NCBI RefSeq assembly: GCF_024706985.1
Contig: NZ_JAMCCX010000024.1
Location: 1-43,133 of the forward strand
Reading direction: 5' to 3'
From: Alicyclobacillus sp. SP_1
Lineage (GTDB): Bacteria; Bacillota; Bacilli; Alicyclobacillales; Alicyclobacillaceae
DNA length: 43,133 nucleotides
This document shows positions 6,834 to 14,254 of the stretch, in pieces. The position numbers and the translations under genes are program-made. Position 1 is the stretch's first letter. Every line of letters starts with the position of its first letter. The notes under the pieces are model-generated. The model was not told where the DNA came from. It made no database searches and was given only the letters and a program-made list of their open reading frames with translations.

Positions 6834-7538
6834 TTAAAGTCTAGACGCAAGTGCCGTGGCGTGCGGAGGAGTGGCAGAGAGATAGTGAATCGAGACGCCT
6901 TCTTGGCGAAAGCGGCGTTCAAAATCACTTTGCACATGAATTCCCGAAATAGGAAACACACGATTTTTGCCACTAGGCTCTTCGGTCGTAGGCTGTTCTG
7001 CAGGCACGTCGCGAATGACTTCTTGGACGGTCCAGCGTGTCGCAAGCAGTTGTTTGATGGACCAATCAAAAAGAGCCTCGTTGTCGGTCTTTAATTCCAG
7101 TGTTCCAGAACTCCGCAATAAACGCTCGTATTGCTGTAAATAAGTAGGGTGTGTCAGACGTCGACGTTCATGTCGGTGGTGTGGCCATGGATCGGAAAAA
7201 TTCAGATAGATACTATCGATACTGTTGTGCGGCAGATGTTCGGACAAATGAATGGCATCACTCTTCCAGGTGCGAAGATTCAATAGATTTTCTTGTAGTG
7301 CGCGGACCGCTGTGAATGCTACGAGGTATGCCTCGCGGTCCACGCCGAGACAGAATGCGGATGGATTCGCCCGGGCTAGGCTGGTGAGAAAGGCACCGCG
7401 GCCACAGCCAATTTCCAATACTTTTTGGGTGCTCGATTGCCACAGCAATGTTGTGTCTAGACCCTGCAAGTCATTCAGCAAATAGGGTGCAGCTTTTGCT
7501 TCGATGTCTGGAAGTCGATATAGTCGGCGGATGCGCGT
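6834..7538 (-). CDS. trmB: tRNA (guanine-N7-)-methyltransferase, apparent ACG start
   Basis: TrmB methylates G46 of tRNA with S-adenosylmethionine. The SAM motif EIGCGRGAF, the family signature YLNFSDPWPHHRHERRRLT and KTDNEALF are present. With the first usual start (TTG at 7481, no ribosome site) the protein would lack about 19 residues. The frame stays open upstream and reads RIRRLYRLPDIEAKAAPYLL, which resembles the Arg-rich TrmB N-terminus (MRxR, then PYxx). No ATG, GTG or TTG occurs between the upstream in-frame stop and this segment, but an ACG at 7536-7538 stands seven bases after AGAGAGGTG. I therefore call ACG as the probable start, giving 234 aa. A base error changing ATG to ACG is the main alternative. 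Confidence 0.88.
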   Translation of the reverse strand, partial: TRIRRLYRLPDIEAKAAPYLLNDLQGLDTTLLWQSSTQKVLEIGCGRGAFLTSLARANPSAFCLGVDREAYLVAFTAVRALQENLLNLRTWKSDAIHLSEHLPHNSIDSIYLNFSDPWPHHRHERRRLTHPTYLQQYERLLRSSGTLELKTDNEALFDWSIKQLLATRWTVQEVIRDVPAEQPTTEEPSGKNRVFPISGIHVQSDFERRFRQEGVSIHYLSATPPHATALASRL

Positions 7539-7571
7539 AGTGTAACACCTCTCTGTATAGGGTGGATATTA

Positions 7572-8333
7572 TTAAGGGCTTGGTCGATCTCGATGTAAAT
7601 CCAAGAGTTGTCCATGCTCTCGGAGCCACTGACGGCGCACCTTGTAGTCCGGGAGAATGTCCTCCACCGTGGCCCAAAATGCGTCGGAGTGATTCATGTG
7701 GAATAAGTGCGCTAGTTCGTGCACGATGACGTAGTCGACTATCTCCCGAGGGCCCAAAAATAACCTCCAATTCAGTGCGATGGTCCCATCGGATGAACAA
7801 CTTCCCCATCGACTCGTCTGGCTACGCAGGACGAGTTTTTTTGGCAACCTTCCCATGCGTGTACCGTATTCCTGAAGGCGCTCCGTGGCGTGCCGCTTCC
7901 CGAACTGTTTGAACCACTCGGTGAACGCCTCGTAGAGAGTTTGCGAATAGGATGCATCGACCCATTCCGGAGGAACGGTGACCTCAAAGGATTGGTCTGT
8001 CCGATGCCACGTGATGGTCACGCTTTGCTTGTTCGATGCGTGAATGTGGAGCGTCTGTGGCTCGCCGAGGACGGGAATACAGTCATTCTCTGCAAAAGAG
8101 TGCCTAGGCAGTGCTTCCAGTCGCAGCCTCGTCTCTTCTCGGGCCTTCCATATCCAGTCTGTTTTTTCGCGCAAAATGGTATCCAACTCTTCGTATCGAA
8201 TGTATGGAGGCACCGTCACGCGAAGCGTGAGGTCTGCGTTCATTCGCAATGTGACATTTTTTGCGTTGGAGCGTATGACGACATGGTACGGAATGAGAGT
8301 CCCGTGTATCTTGAGGACAGACTCAGAAGTCAC
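7572..8333 (-). CDS. YgjP-like zinc metallopeptidase (DUF45, M48-type)
   Basis: A 253-residue protein of the YgjP family, with the zinc-binding HELAH at about 205-209 and a third ligand in MNHSDAFW at 215. The family-typical SRWGSCSSDGTIALNWRLFLGP stands upstream. The N-terminal half is the beta-rich YgjP domain with VTLRMNADLTLRVTVPP. Its substrate is unknown. Start GTG 8333 follows AAAGGAG by eight bases; an upstream ATG at 8390 would run through a terminator hairpin (8354-8384) and has no ribosome site. It is 33 bp upstream of trmB on the same strand, so trmB and possibly the Crp gene may be in the same operon. Confidence 0.88.
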   Translation of the reverse strand: MTSESVLKIHGTLIPYHVVIRSNAKNVTLRMNADLTLRVTVPPYIRYEELDTILREKTDWIWKAREETRLRLEALPRHSFAENDCIPVLGEPQTLHIHASNKQSVTITWHRTDQSFEVTVPPEWVDASYSQTLYEAFTEWFKQFGKRHATERLQEYGTRMGRLPKKLVLRSQTSRWGSCSSDGTIALNWRLFLGPREIVDYVIVHELAHLFHMNHSDAFWATVEDILPDYKVRRQWLREHGQLLDLHRDRPSP

Positions 8334-8353
8334 GAGCGGCGCTCCTTTCTCGC

Positions 8354-8384
8354 AAAAATGAGGGCCGGACAGTAGGTCCGACCC
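8354..8384 (-). terminator. intrinsic terminator after the NCS1 permease
   Basis: On the minus strand GGGTCGGAC pairs with GTCCGGCCC over 9 bp (one wobble; plus-strand arms 8362-8370 and 8376-8384) with a 5-nt loop, followed by TCATTTTT. It lies between the permease stop and the GTG of the peptidase gene. Confidence 0.75.
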
Positions 8385-8404
8385 TGACATTGTCTCACAG
8401 CTTA

Positions 8405-9892
8405 TCAAGATTGAGAAGAAGAGTTGGAGAGTCTGTGACTGGCCAACTCCGACTTTCGAAGCGGCCCAGCGACTAAAAGATAATAGACGATACCTGTTAC
8501 GATGGGCGCCGTAAAAGCGCTCAAATCCGCATTCCCAAACCACTTTGGAGACAGCGGGCTCACCCACAGACCTTGGCTGTTGACGGTGAAAAACGTGGCA
8601 ATAAGGCCAACGACAAAAGCGAAAATGGCTCGCCAGTGAATCCCGTTTTGGTACCAGTAGGGACTTCCTGCCTCCGTAGACATCAAACCATCCGTGTCAT
8701 AGCGTCCTTTAATCAGTCGATGGTGAATCAAAAAGATGGTCGACCACGGTCCAATGACCAAGATGTTTAGAGAGAGAAATTGTTGAAAGAAATTGAGGAA
8801 TTGATTGGAGATGAATAGAGCGTACAGAGCGACGAGCGTACAAAGTGCGCCGTCGATCATGACGGCTGCATACCGTTTGATACGGATGCCCATCGACAAA
8901 AAGCTCATCCCAGAACTGTAAGCGTTCAAATAATTGGCTGTAATGTCGCCAATCACCACAACGAGCAGAAAGGGAATCGCAGCCCAAGCAGGTACCGCGC
9001 GGGCAATGGCGGAAACCGGATTTGTGGAAAATGCCTGGGCATTGACGAATGTTCCGAGCAGAATGCCCACGCCCATCATCACGAAGGACGCAATGCCACC
9101 GCCGAGAAACGTCACCCAAACAATCTTTCCCGTGCTGGAGGTTTCGGGTAAATAGCGAGAGTAATCCGCAGCGAAATTTACCCAACCATAAAGAGAGCTG
9201 ATGAGTCCGATAGAAGTTGCCATAAGGAAGGTGGGGAAAGCCCCGTCTGCGGCCATGTCTTTGACGGGTGTGGAGAACGCCCAGTGGACATGCGGCAGGA
9301 TAGCAATGACCAAAACAATCGTAAAAGCGGCTAAGAGAAAGCTGAGAATTCGCTGCATGGTGAGCAACGTGGCATGACCCAAGATGGGGACGATATACGT
9401 CAAGAGCAGAGTCACGATTAAGGCGATGACGGTCGGACCAACTCCAGTGGAGGGTAGACCAACATAGTGAGCTAGACTGAGCAAAGCGAAAATGGTCAAG
9501 ACCATGGTCACAGCTTCCCAGCCAACTGCGGACAGCCAACTAAAAAAGGCTGGCAACTTGTTCCCGCGAACACCAAACGCGGCTTTGGAGATGGTCAGCG
9601 TGACGGTGCCACCTTTCGGGCCAGTGCTCGAGGCATAGCCGAGAACGGCGAAAGATACGGCACATACTAGAGAGGCCAGCATACTTTCCCAGACATTGAG
9701 ACCAAGACTGGTGAACAGTTGGCCGATGACCACTCCTGTGTAGGTGAGCACAGCGGCAAACCAGACAAAGAATAGCTCTCTTGGCTGTCCGTGGCGCCGC
9801 TCTTTCGAAATGATGCCAGTACCCTCTGTTTCGATGTGAAATGCTGCATCGACCTGCGCGGTTTGCTGGCTTTGTCTTACGGGTTGAGCCAC
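8405..9892 (-). CDS. NCS1-family purine/cytosine permease under a guanine riboswitch
   Basis: A 495-residue integral membrane transporter with about 12 hydrophobic segments. It carries NCS1 (nucleobase:cation symporter-1, CodB-like) signatures such as GLISSLYGWVNFAADYSRYLP and repeated Gly-rich helices. The family takes up cytosine, purines, allantoin or thiamine precursors with H+ or Na+. A guanine-class aptamer in its leader argues that the substrate is a purine base such as guanine or hypoxanthine rather than cytosine; that is inference from regulation. Start GTG 9892 follows GGGAGGAAG (9898-9906) by five bases; longer in-frame readings would run into the aptamer. It has its own promoter and terminator. 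Confidence 0.92.
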   Translation of the reverse strand: MAQPVRQSQQTAQVDAAFHIETEGTGIISKERRHGQPRELFFVWFAAVLTYTGVVIGQLFTSLGLNVWESMLASLVCAVSFAVLGYASSTGPKGGTVTLTISKAAFGVRGNKLPAFFSWLSAVGWEAVTMVLTIFALLSLAHYVGLPSTGVGPTVIALIVTLLLTYIVPILGHATLLTMQRILSFLLAAFTIVLVIAILPHVHWAFSTPVKDMAADGAFPTFLMATSIGLISSLYGWVNFAADYSRYLPETSSTGKIVWVTFLGGGIASFVMMGVGILLGTFVNAQAFSTNPVSAIARAVPAWAAIPFLLVVVIGDITANYLNAYSSGMSFLSMGIRIKRYAAVMIDGALCTLVALYALFISNQFLNFFQQFLSLNILVIGPWSTIFLIHHRLIKGRYDTDGLMSTEAGSPYWYQNGIHWRAIFAFVVGLIATFFTVNSQGLWVSPLSPKWFGNADLSAFTAPIVTGIVYYLLVAGPLRKSELASHRLSNSSSQS

Positions 9893-9897
9893 ACGTG

Positions 9898-9962
9898 CTT
9901 CCTCCCTTCCGCAGAACCAAGATTCATGCAGTCGTTCGGAAATGACAAAGTCCACGAGGAAA
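9898..9962 (-). promoter_or_regulatory. putative expression platform of the guanine riboswitch
   Basis: On the minus strand the 3' half of aptamer stem P1 (ACGAGG, plus 9968-9973) can instead pair with CCTCGT (plus 9954-9959). The overlapping segment TTTCCTC (plus 9956-9962) can pair with GAGGAAG of the permease ribosome site (plus 9898-9904). Ligand binding, which locks P1, would free this anti-SD segment and hide the ribosome site. I see no T-tracted terminator here, so translational OFF control is the simplest model; it is inference. Confidence 0.45.
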
Positions 9963-9966
9963 TAGG

Positions 9967-10038
9967 ACCTCGTAGTCAAAGCGATTTCCGGTCGCCTGGT
10001 AGAAACTGTCGGTCCATATTTCCGACATTATACGAGGT
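9967..10038 (-). promoter_or_regulatory. purine riboswitch aptamer, guanine class
   Basis: All parts of the purine aptamer are visible on the minus strand: P1 ACCTCGTA/TACGAGGT (8 perfect pairs, plus 10031-10038 and 9967-9974), J1/2 TAAT, P2 GTCGG/CCGAC with an ATATGG loop, the invariant J2/3 GTTTCTACC, P3 GGCGA/TCGCT with loop CCGGAAA, and J3/1 GACTAC. The specificity base corresponding to C74 is C (plus-strand position 9975), which selects guanine or hypoxanthine rather than adenine. It lies between the promoter and the NCS1 permease start. Confidence 0.93.
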
Positions 10039-10049
10039 TTTGCAAACGC

Positions 10050-10078
10050 ATTGTACAAGTCTTTGTGGGTGCGGTCAA
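10050..10078 (-). promoter_or_regulatory. sigma-A promoter of the riboswitch-permease unit
   Basis: On the minus strand TTGACC (plus 10073-10078) and TACAAT (plus 10050-10055) are separated by exactly 17 bp. The start of transcription would fall just before the aptamer at 10038. Confidence 0.75.
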
Positions 10079-10155
10079 TATGTACTGTCCCCCATGTTTG
10101 GTCCACATCGCATTTTCTGAGCAGCGCCGAGAGCGCGAGAGAGGGGGAAGTTCTC

Positions 10156-10464
10156 ATGGCACAAACGACAGACCTGAGCCGCATCCTGCAACTTCAGTTC
10201 CAGGTCGGCACGACCAGCAAAGGGCTGCCAAAAGTCAAGAATCACAATTTCCCACACGTGAATCCGGCCGTTTCGGATGACGACCTGTTGGCAGCGGGGG
10301 AGGCTATCGCGGCTCTCTTTGCCGACACCTTGCACCAAGTAGCACGAGTAGACCAGACACTGGTGACGGCAAGTAGCAGTTCGGGAAGCACTGGGACAGC
10401 GGGATCGACCAATTCCAGCAACGGGAGTAACACTGGAACGAGCTCAAGCACTGCAGGGGCCTGA
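10156..10464 (+). CDS. DUF1659 family protein
   Basis: A 102-residue protein. Residues 1-70 match the DUF1659 style (LQLQFQVGTTSKGLPKVKNHNF, then DDDLLAAGEAIAALFADTL), a short Bacillales family of unknown function nearly always paired with DUF2922, as here. The C-terminal 30 residues are a Ser/Gly/Thr/Asn-rich low-complexity tail (SSSSGSTGTAGS and on), unusual for the family, which normally ends near residue 70-75. Start ATG 10156 follows GAGGGGGAAG. The DUF2922 gene follows after 70 bp. Confidence 0.82.
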   Translation: MAQTTDLSRILQLQFQVGTTSKGLPKVKNHNFPHVNPAVSDDDLLAAGEAIAALFADTLHQVARVDQTLVTASSSSGSTGTAGSTNSSNGSNTGTSSSTAGA

Positions 10465-10534
10465 CCCAGACACGTCTCTGAAAGGCAACAACTCTCATGC
10501 GGATGGTGGCAATGGAATAGAGGAGGTGTTGAAT

Positions 10535-10753
10535 ATGGCAACCAAAGTCGTTTTGCAGTTGCAGTTTCTCACAGACGCCAACAAAAAAGTGCGCATCTCT
10601 GTTCCCACCCCTGTGCAACCCGTGGACAATACGGCTGTGGACAAAGCGATGGACCTCATCGTCGAAAAGCAGTTGTTCGCCTTTGCGCAAGGGATGATTG
10701 TCAAGAAGATTGGAGCAGAGCAGGTCGAGACCACGAGCGGATCGGTCGGGTAA
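10535..10753 (+). CDS. DUF2922 family protein
   Basis: A 72-residue protein with the DUF2922 pattern: VLQLQFLTDANKKVRISVPTP, then the helical VDKAMDLIVEKQLF, then an IKxxGAxxVE-like end (IVKKIGAEQVETTSG). The function is unknown. It partners DUF1659 upstream, and the pair probably forms one transcript ended by the terminator at 10779. ATG 10535 follows a perfect GGAGGTG (10522-10528). The YvrJ-type third member often seen in such clusters is absent. Confidence 0.85.
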   Translation: MATKVVLQLQFLTDANKKVRISVPTPVQPVDNTAVDKAMDLIVEKQLFAFAQGMIVKKIGAEQVETTSGSVG

Positions 10754-10778
10754 TTGGCAGGTCCCATCATCGTCGACG

Positions 10779-10808
10779 CCTCTCGGGCCATGGGCCCGGG
10801 AGGTTTTT
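10779..10808 (+). terminator. intrinsic terminator after DUF1659-DUF2922
   Basis: CCTCTCGGGCC (10779-10789) pairs with GGCCCGGGAGG (10793-10803) over 11 bp with one wobble and a short loop, then TTTTT. Confidence 0.92.
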
Positions 10809-10870
10809 CTGTGAGAACTGATATCAATGGGAACGTTTGGCGGCTGGCGTATGCCTATACCTACAGGAAG

Positions 10871-11152
10871 TTACGGAGAGTGTGTCGATCCGCCACGTTT
10901 CCAGAAAGGGTGTTTCGATAGCGGGTGTTGAAGATAGTGATCGACGGCTTGACAGAGGCTTTCCCCGTCTTCGCCCTCCACAAGATGCTTCCCATCCATC
11001 AGAACAAATGGACGGCGTGCGCATAATTGACAATGGTCGATGCAGGAGTATTTGTCAATGCGAACTCCACGTTCGGATTCCTCGAGTTTTTGCAAAGCCA
11101 GAGCGGAGCCGCGTTTTAGGTTTTTTTGACAGAATTCAGCACGGTGGCGCAT
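10871..11152 (-). CDS. DUF1450 (YuzB-like) family protein
   Basis: A 93-residue protein matching YuzB/DUF1450: EFCQKNLKRGS at the N-terminus, DKYSCIDHCQLCARRPFVLMDGKHL in the middle, and a helical end (LCQAVDHYLQ). The conserved cysteines (EFC and CxxxCxxC) suggest a metal-binding or redox role; the family function is unknown. About 18 residues beyond the usual C-terminus are added. The gene starts 20 bp after the DedA stop on the same strand, so the two are probably co-transcribed. Confidence 0.85.
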   Translation of the reverse strand: MRHRAEFCQKNLKRGSALALQKLEESERGVRIDKYSCIDHCQLCARRPFVLMDGKHLVEGEDGESLCQAVDHYLQHPLSKHPFWKRGGSTHSP

Positions 11153-11172
11153 GGGTTCAAGGCCCCCTGTGG

Positions 11173-11796
11173 CTAGACTTTCTCGCGCCGCTGGACGAGT
11201 TTTCGAATCACGTAGAGCGCGAGTCCAATGGTCAGAGCGATTGCGCCAACGGCAAGCATCGGTCTCCTTGCCGCATGCAACAGTTCATGTACGCTTTCGC
11301 CGAAAAAGTAGCCAGCGAGCGTGAATAGTGTGCACCACAAGATGGATCCGACGATAGTGTATACGACAAACCTTCGAAAAGCCATTCTCGATAGGCCGGC
11401 GGCGTAAGGTGACAGGGAACGCACTCCGGGCAAGAATTTGCCCGGAATGAGGATGAGAGCGCCGTGGGAACGGACGAGTTTTGTGACGCGCTCCAATTTG
11501 TTGGCTGGGACGATGCGCCACTGCGACAGTGACCCAAAGAACCGAGATTCGAAGGTAGTGGCTGCGACAAACGCGATGGATGTGCCCGTGACATAACCTG
11601 TAGCGGCACAGAGGAGTACTCCGACGAGACTCATGTTGCCCGTGGATGCAGAAAATCCATAAAACAATAGAAAAGCATCGCCCGGAAAGGGTATGCCAAG
11701 ACCCTCAATGAACAGGGCGAGCCATAGTCCGGCATAGCCAATGCCCATCAGGAACTGGGACGCATGGGTGGCAAAGCAAGTCAGACAAAAATGCAC
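11173..11796 (-). CDS. DedA family membrane protein
   Basis: A 207-residue integral membrane protein of the DedA/VTT superfamily, whose members include undecaprenyl-phosphate or phospholipid transporters needed for envelope homeostasis. The features seen are the N-terminal FIEGLGIPFPGDAFL (E and P-G of the re-entrant loop), the Arg-containing GKFLPGVRSLSPYAAGLSRM, and four to five hydrophobic stretches, ending in basic RKLVQRREKV. Start GTG 11796 follows AAGGCGGG. The DUF1450 gene follows. The region up to thiL (11797-11982) is a divergent promoter region. Confidence 0.9.
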   Translation of the reverse strand: MHFCLTCFATHASQFLMGIGYAGLWLALFIEGLGIPFPGDAFLLFYGFSASTGNMSLVGVLLCAATGYVTGTSIAFVAATTFESRFFGSLSQWRIVPANKLERVTKLVRSHGALILIPGKFLPGVRSLSPYAAGLSRMAFRRFVVYTIVGSILWCTLFTLAGYFFGESVHELLHAARRPMLAVGAIALTIGLALYVIRKLVQRREKV

Positions 11797-11913
11797 GATG
11801 GACCCGCCTTCTCATGGGAATTGGACGTGTTGTTACAGCGTATGGCTGCATCGCAGGAAGCATGTCTGTTTTTTGCCAGGTCGCGCGTGCGGGAGGTGAC
11901 TTCGGACAGGTTC

Positions 11914-11922
11914 TGATATGAT
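11914..11922 (+). promoter_or_regulatory. extended -10 promoter of the thiL-tsaD operon
   Basis: TGATATGAT is a TGn-extended -10. The only -35-like element (GTGACT, 11896-11901) is 15 bp away. It lies about 60 bp before the thiL start and is the best promoter candidate for the five-gene operon. Confidence 0.5.
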
Positions 11923-11982
11923 GTAGGAGAAAAAGATGCGCGGCTGAGCGGGATCGAAATAGAGCCTTCGGGAGGAGTGGCG

Positions 11983-13011
11983 GTGGTGGTGCGTGACGAG
12001 CGTCCGTACGATGAATTTTCCTTGATTTCCGCCCTGACCGAGCGGTTGCCAGAGGCGGGCGCGGATGTCCGCGTAGGCATTGGTGACGATGCCGCGGTAC
12101 TGATTGCCCATGCTGGCGAAGACGCGTTGGTGACGACGGACACCATGGTTGAAGGCGTTCATTTTCGCACGGAGACGATGCACTTTTCGGATGTAGGCTA
12201 CAAATGCCTCGCCGCCTCGGTCAGTGACATAGCTGCGATGGGAGGACGGCCGACGGTTGCCACCCTGTCTCTTGCGATACCAGCGAAGACGGCGCTCGGC
12301 AAACTTGAGCAACTGTACGATGGAGTGGCTGAGGCGGCGCGAGAATATACCGTCTCCGTGGTCGGCGGAGACGTTGTTTCGACGACTGGCCCGCTCGTAC
12401 TCACCAGCACGGTCATCGGCCGCGTTTCGGTCGGGTTGGCGATGCTCCGGAGCGCGGCGACGGTTGGAGACATCGTCTTTGTCACGGGCGACCTTGGCCG
12501 ATCCGCTGCGGGTCTCCACACGCTTCTTCATCCCTCTCCTCTATTCCGTCCCGAGGAACTCGGCTATGCTCAAGCCAAGCACCAGCGACCGACGGCGCGT
12601 GTGGACATGGGGCAGTGGCTCTCCGGCCTCGGCGTGCGCACCTGCAATGACGTGTCCGACGGGCTTGCGTCGGAACTGAACGAGATTGCGCATGCAAGTA
12701 AGGTGCGTCTGCGCGTCCATTTGTCCCAGGTTCCGCTCCATCCATCGACACGCCGCATTGCTCGCCTGGCAGGCATCGATGAATTGGACTTTGCTCTGTA
12801 TGGTGGCGAGGATTATGAATTGGTTGGAACGGCGCCCCCGCATGTCTTTGCGAACGCTCTTGCGGTGGCGGATGCAATGACCTGCAAAGTGACGGCCATC
12901 GGGCGTGTGGAAGCGGGGGATGGGGTTGTCGGGGTGTGGCCGGATGGACATCTCGATGTGGTCAAGCCACGCGGCTTTAATCACTTCGCAGCAGAGGAGC
13001 GGGGAGTATGA
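11983..13011 (+). CDS. thiL: thiamine-monophosphate kinase
   Basis: ThiL phosphorylates thiamine monophosphate to thiamine pyrophosphate with ATP, the last step of TPP synthesis. It belongs to the PurM/ThiL fold: YDEFSLISAL, then VGIGDDAAVL (metal-binding Asp pair), TTDTMVEGVHF, AASVSDIAAMGG, VVGGDVV, DVSDGLASELNEIA and YGGEDYELVGT. Four in-frame GTGs (11977, 11983, 11986, 11989) follow GGAGG (11971-11975); 11983 has a workable spacing, but 11986 is equally possible. It is the first gene of the thiL-tsaE-tsaB-rimI-tsaD operon, as in Bacillus, and its stop overlaps the tsaE start in ATGA. Confidence 0.95.
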   Translation: MVVRDERPYDEFSLISALTERLPEAGADVRVGIGDDAAVLIAHAGEDALVTTDTMVEGVHFRTETMHFSDVGYKCLAASVSDIAAMGGRPTVATLSLAIPAKTALGKLEQLYDGVAEAAREYTVSVVGGDVVSTTGPLVLTSTVIGRVSVGLAMLRSAATVGDIVFVTGDLGRSAAGLHTLLHPSPLFRPEELGYAQAKHQRPTARVDMGQWLSGLGVRTCNDVSDGLASELNEIAHASKVRLRVHLSQVPLHPSTRRIARLAGIDELDFALYGGEDYELVGTAPPHVFANALAVADAMTCKVTAIGRVEAGDGVVGVWPDGHLDVVKPRGFNHFAAEERGV

Positions 13012-13523
13012 CCTCAGGGAATGCCATTTGGGAAGTTATGACGTACTCTCCGGAGGAGACGCGGCAACTCGGACGGGTGGTCGGGGAGTTGCTGGAGCCC
13101 GGGGACACGCTTCTACTGTGCGGCCCACTCGGCGTGGGTAAGACGCGTATGGCTGGCGGTATTGGCCAAGGACTCGAGGTCGCGGTGCAGATGACATCGC
13201 CGACCTACACGTATGTCATGACTTATTATGGGCGAATCCCGCTGGTCCACATGGACTTATATCGATTATACGAGAGTCATTTTGCCGTCGATGGTCCGTC
13301 CGAGGAAACCTTGGACGGCCTCGGTTTCTTTGATTATCTGGATGGTCAAGCGGCGGCATTGATAGAATGGCCGGAAGGCGTCTCGGAGTACCTGGAGGAC
13401 TGTCTGTGGATACAAGGCAGTTATGGGACGGACGGAGATGCGAGGCTGTGGAGAATGGAGTCCCGAGGATTTCGCAGTGCGTCTTTACTTGGGGAATGGA
13501 GGAAACTGTGGTCACGCTTGTGA
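13008..13523 (+). CDS. tsaE: tRNA t6A ATPase TsaE
   Basis: TsaE is the ATPase that, with TsaB and TsaD, transfers the threonylcarbamoyl group from TC-AMP to A37 of ANN-decoding tRNAs. Walker A GPLGVGKT (39-46), TSPTYTYV, HMDLYRLY and IEWPEG are all present. At 171 aa it is slightly longer than the usual 150-160; the extra residues are at the C-terminus, which runs 16 nt into tsaB. ATG 13008 overlaps the thiL stop (ATGA), suggesting coupled translation. Confidence 0.95.
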   Translation: MTSGNAIWEVMTYSPEETRQLGRVVGELLEPGDTLLLCGPLGVGKTRMAGGIGQGLEVAVQMTSPTYTYVMTYYGRIPLVHMDLYRLYESHFAVDGPSEETLDGLGFFDYLDGQAAALIEWPEGVSEYLEDCLWIQGSYGTDGDARLWRMESRGFRSASLLGEWRKLWSRL

Positions 13524-14254
13524 TGGACACTGCAACGGAAGTCATCGCAGCTGGCGTGGTCGTCGAGGACCGACTGGTGTCCAGTTGCACGTCTCGCGTT
13601 GCGCGCTTGCACTCGCGGTTTTTGGCACCTATGTTGGATTCGGCGCTCGCCGTCAGCGGTGCGAACAGGAAACAGATTGAGCAATTGGTCGTGGGGGTTG
13701 GACCGGGATCGTACACAGGAGTTCGCATTGCGGTCAGTACCGCCAAGGCGATGGCGACAGCACTGGACATCCCGCTGCGGCCCGTCTCGACGCTCAGTGC
13801 TCTCGCGGCGGCTGCGATGGCGGCATTGGCGCCCGCAACCGGGGAGGATGTGCATCTCACGTGCCTGCTCGCGGCGCGACGGTCGCGCGCATACGGGGCA
13901 CGCTATCAGGGCGCTCATCGGCAGCCGTCCTTGCGAACCTTGTCTCTTGGGGCTGTTCGGTCGTATTCTGAGTGGCAGACAGTGGTCTTGGAGGACGTTG
14001 AAAAGTATCCGACGGCGCGCCATCTGGTGGTCTACGACGAACCTATGCAACCATTTTCCAGTGCGGGGACGAGGTTGCAGTGGTTGCCTTTGGGACAACT
14101 GATGGGGCAATTGCCACTTGGCCTCTGGAATGCTGCGCGCGAAGTGACGCCAGTCTGTGGTGCCGAAATTCATTCCTTGGTACCCGCGTATCTTTTGGAG
14201 GTCGAGGCAGAAACGCGGTTGCGGCAGAAAGGAAGTATGCCCGATGCAGAGTAA
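13508..14254 (+). CDS. tsaB: t6A dimerization subunit TsaB
   Basis: TsaB is an inactive paralogue of TsaD that forms the TsaBD core and recruits TsaE. The ASKHA fold shows MDTATEVIAAGVV at the N-terminus and the hallmark VVGVGPGSYTGVRIAVSTAKAMA. The GTG at 13508 gives (M)VTLVMDTA, the family N-terminus, and has GGAGGA (13498-13503) just upstream; an in-frame ATG at 13496 adds four residues and overlaps that site. Length 248 aa. The first 16 nt overlap tsaE and the last 11 nt overlap rimI. Confidence 0.94.
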   Translation: MVTLVMDTATEVIAAGVVVEDRLVSSCTSRVARLHSRFLAPMLDSALAVSGANRKQIEQLVVGVGPGSYTGVRIAVSTAKAMATALDIPLRPVSTLSALAAAAMAALAPATGEDVHLTCLLAARRSRAYGARYQGAHRQPSLRTLSLGAVRSYSEWQTVVLEDVEKYPTARHLVVYDEPMQPFSSAGTRLQWLPLGQLMGQLPLGLWNAAREVTPVCGAEIHSLVPAYLLEVEAETRLRQKGSMPDAE

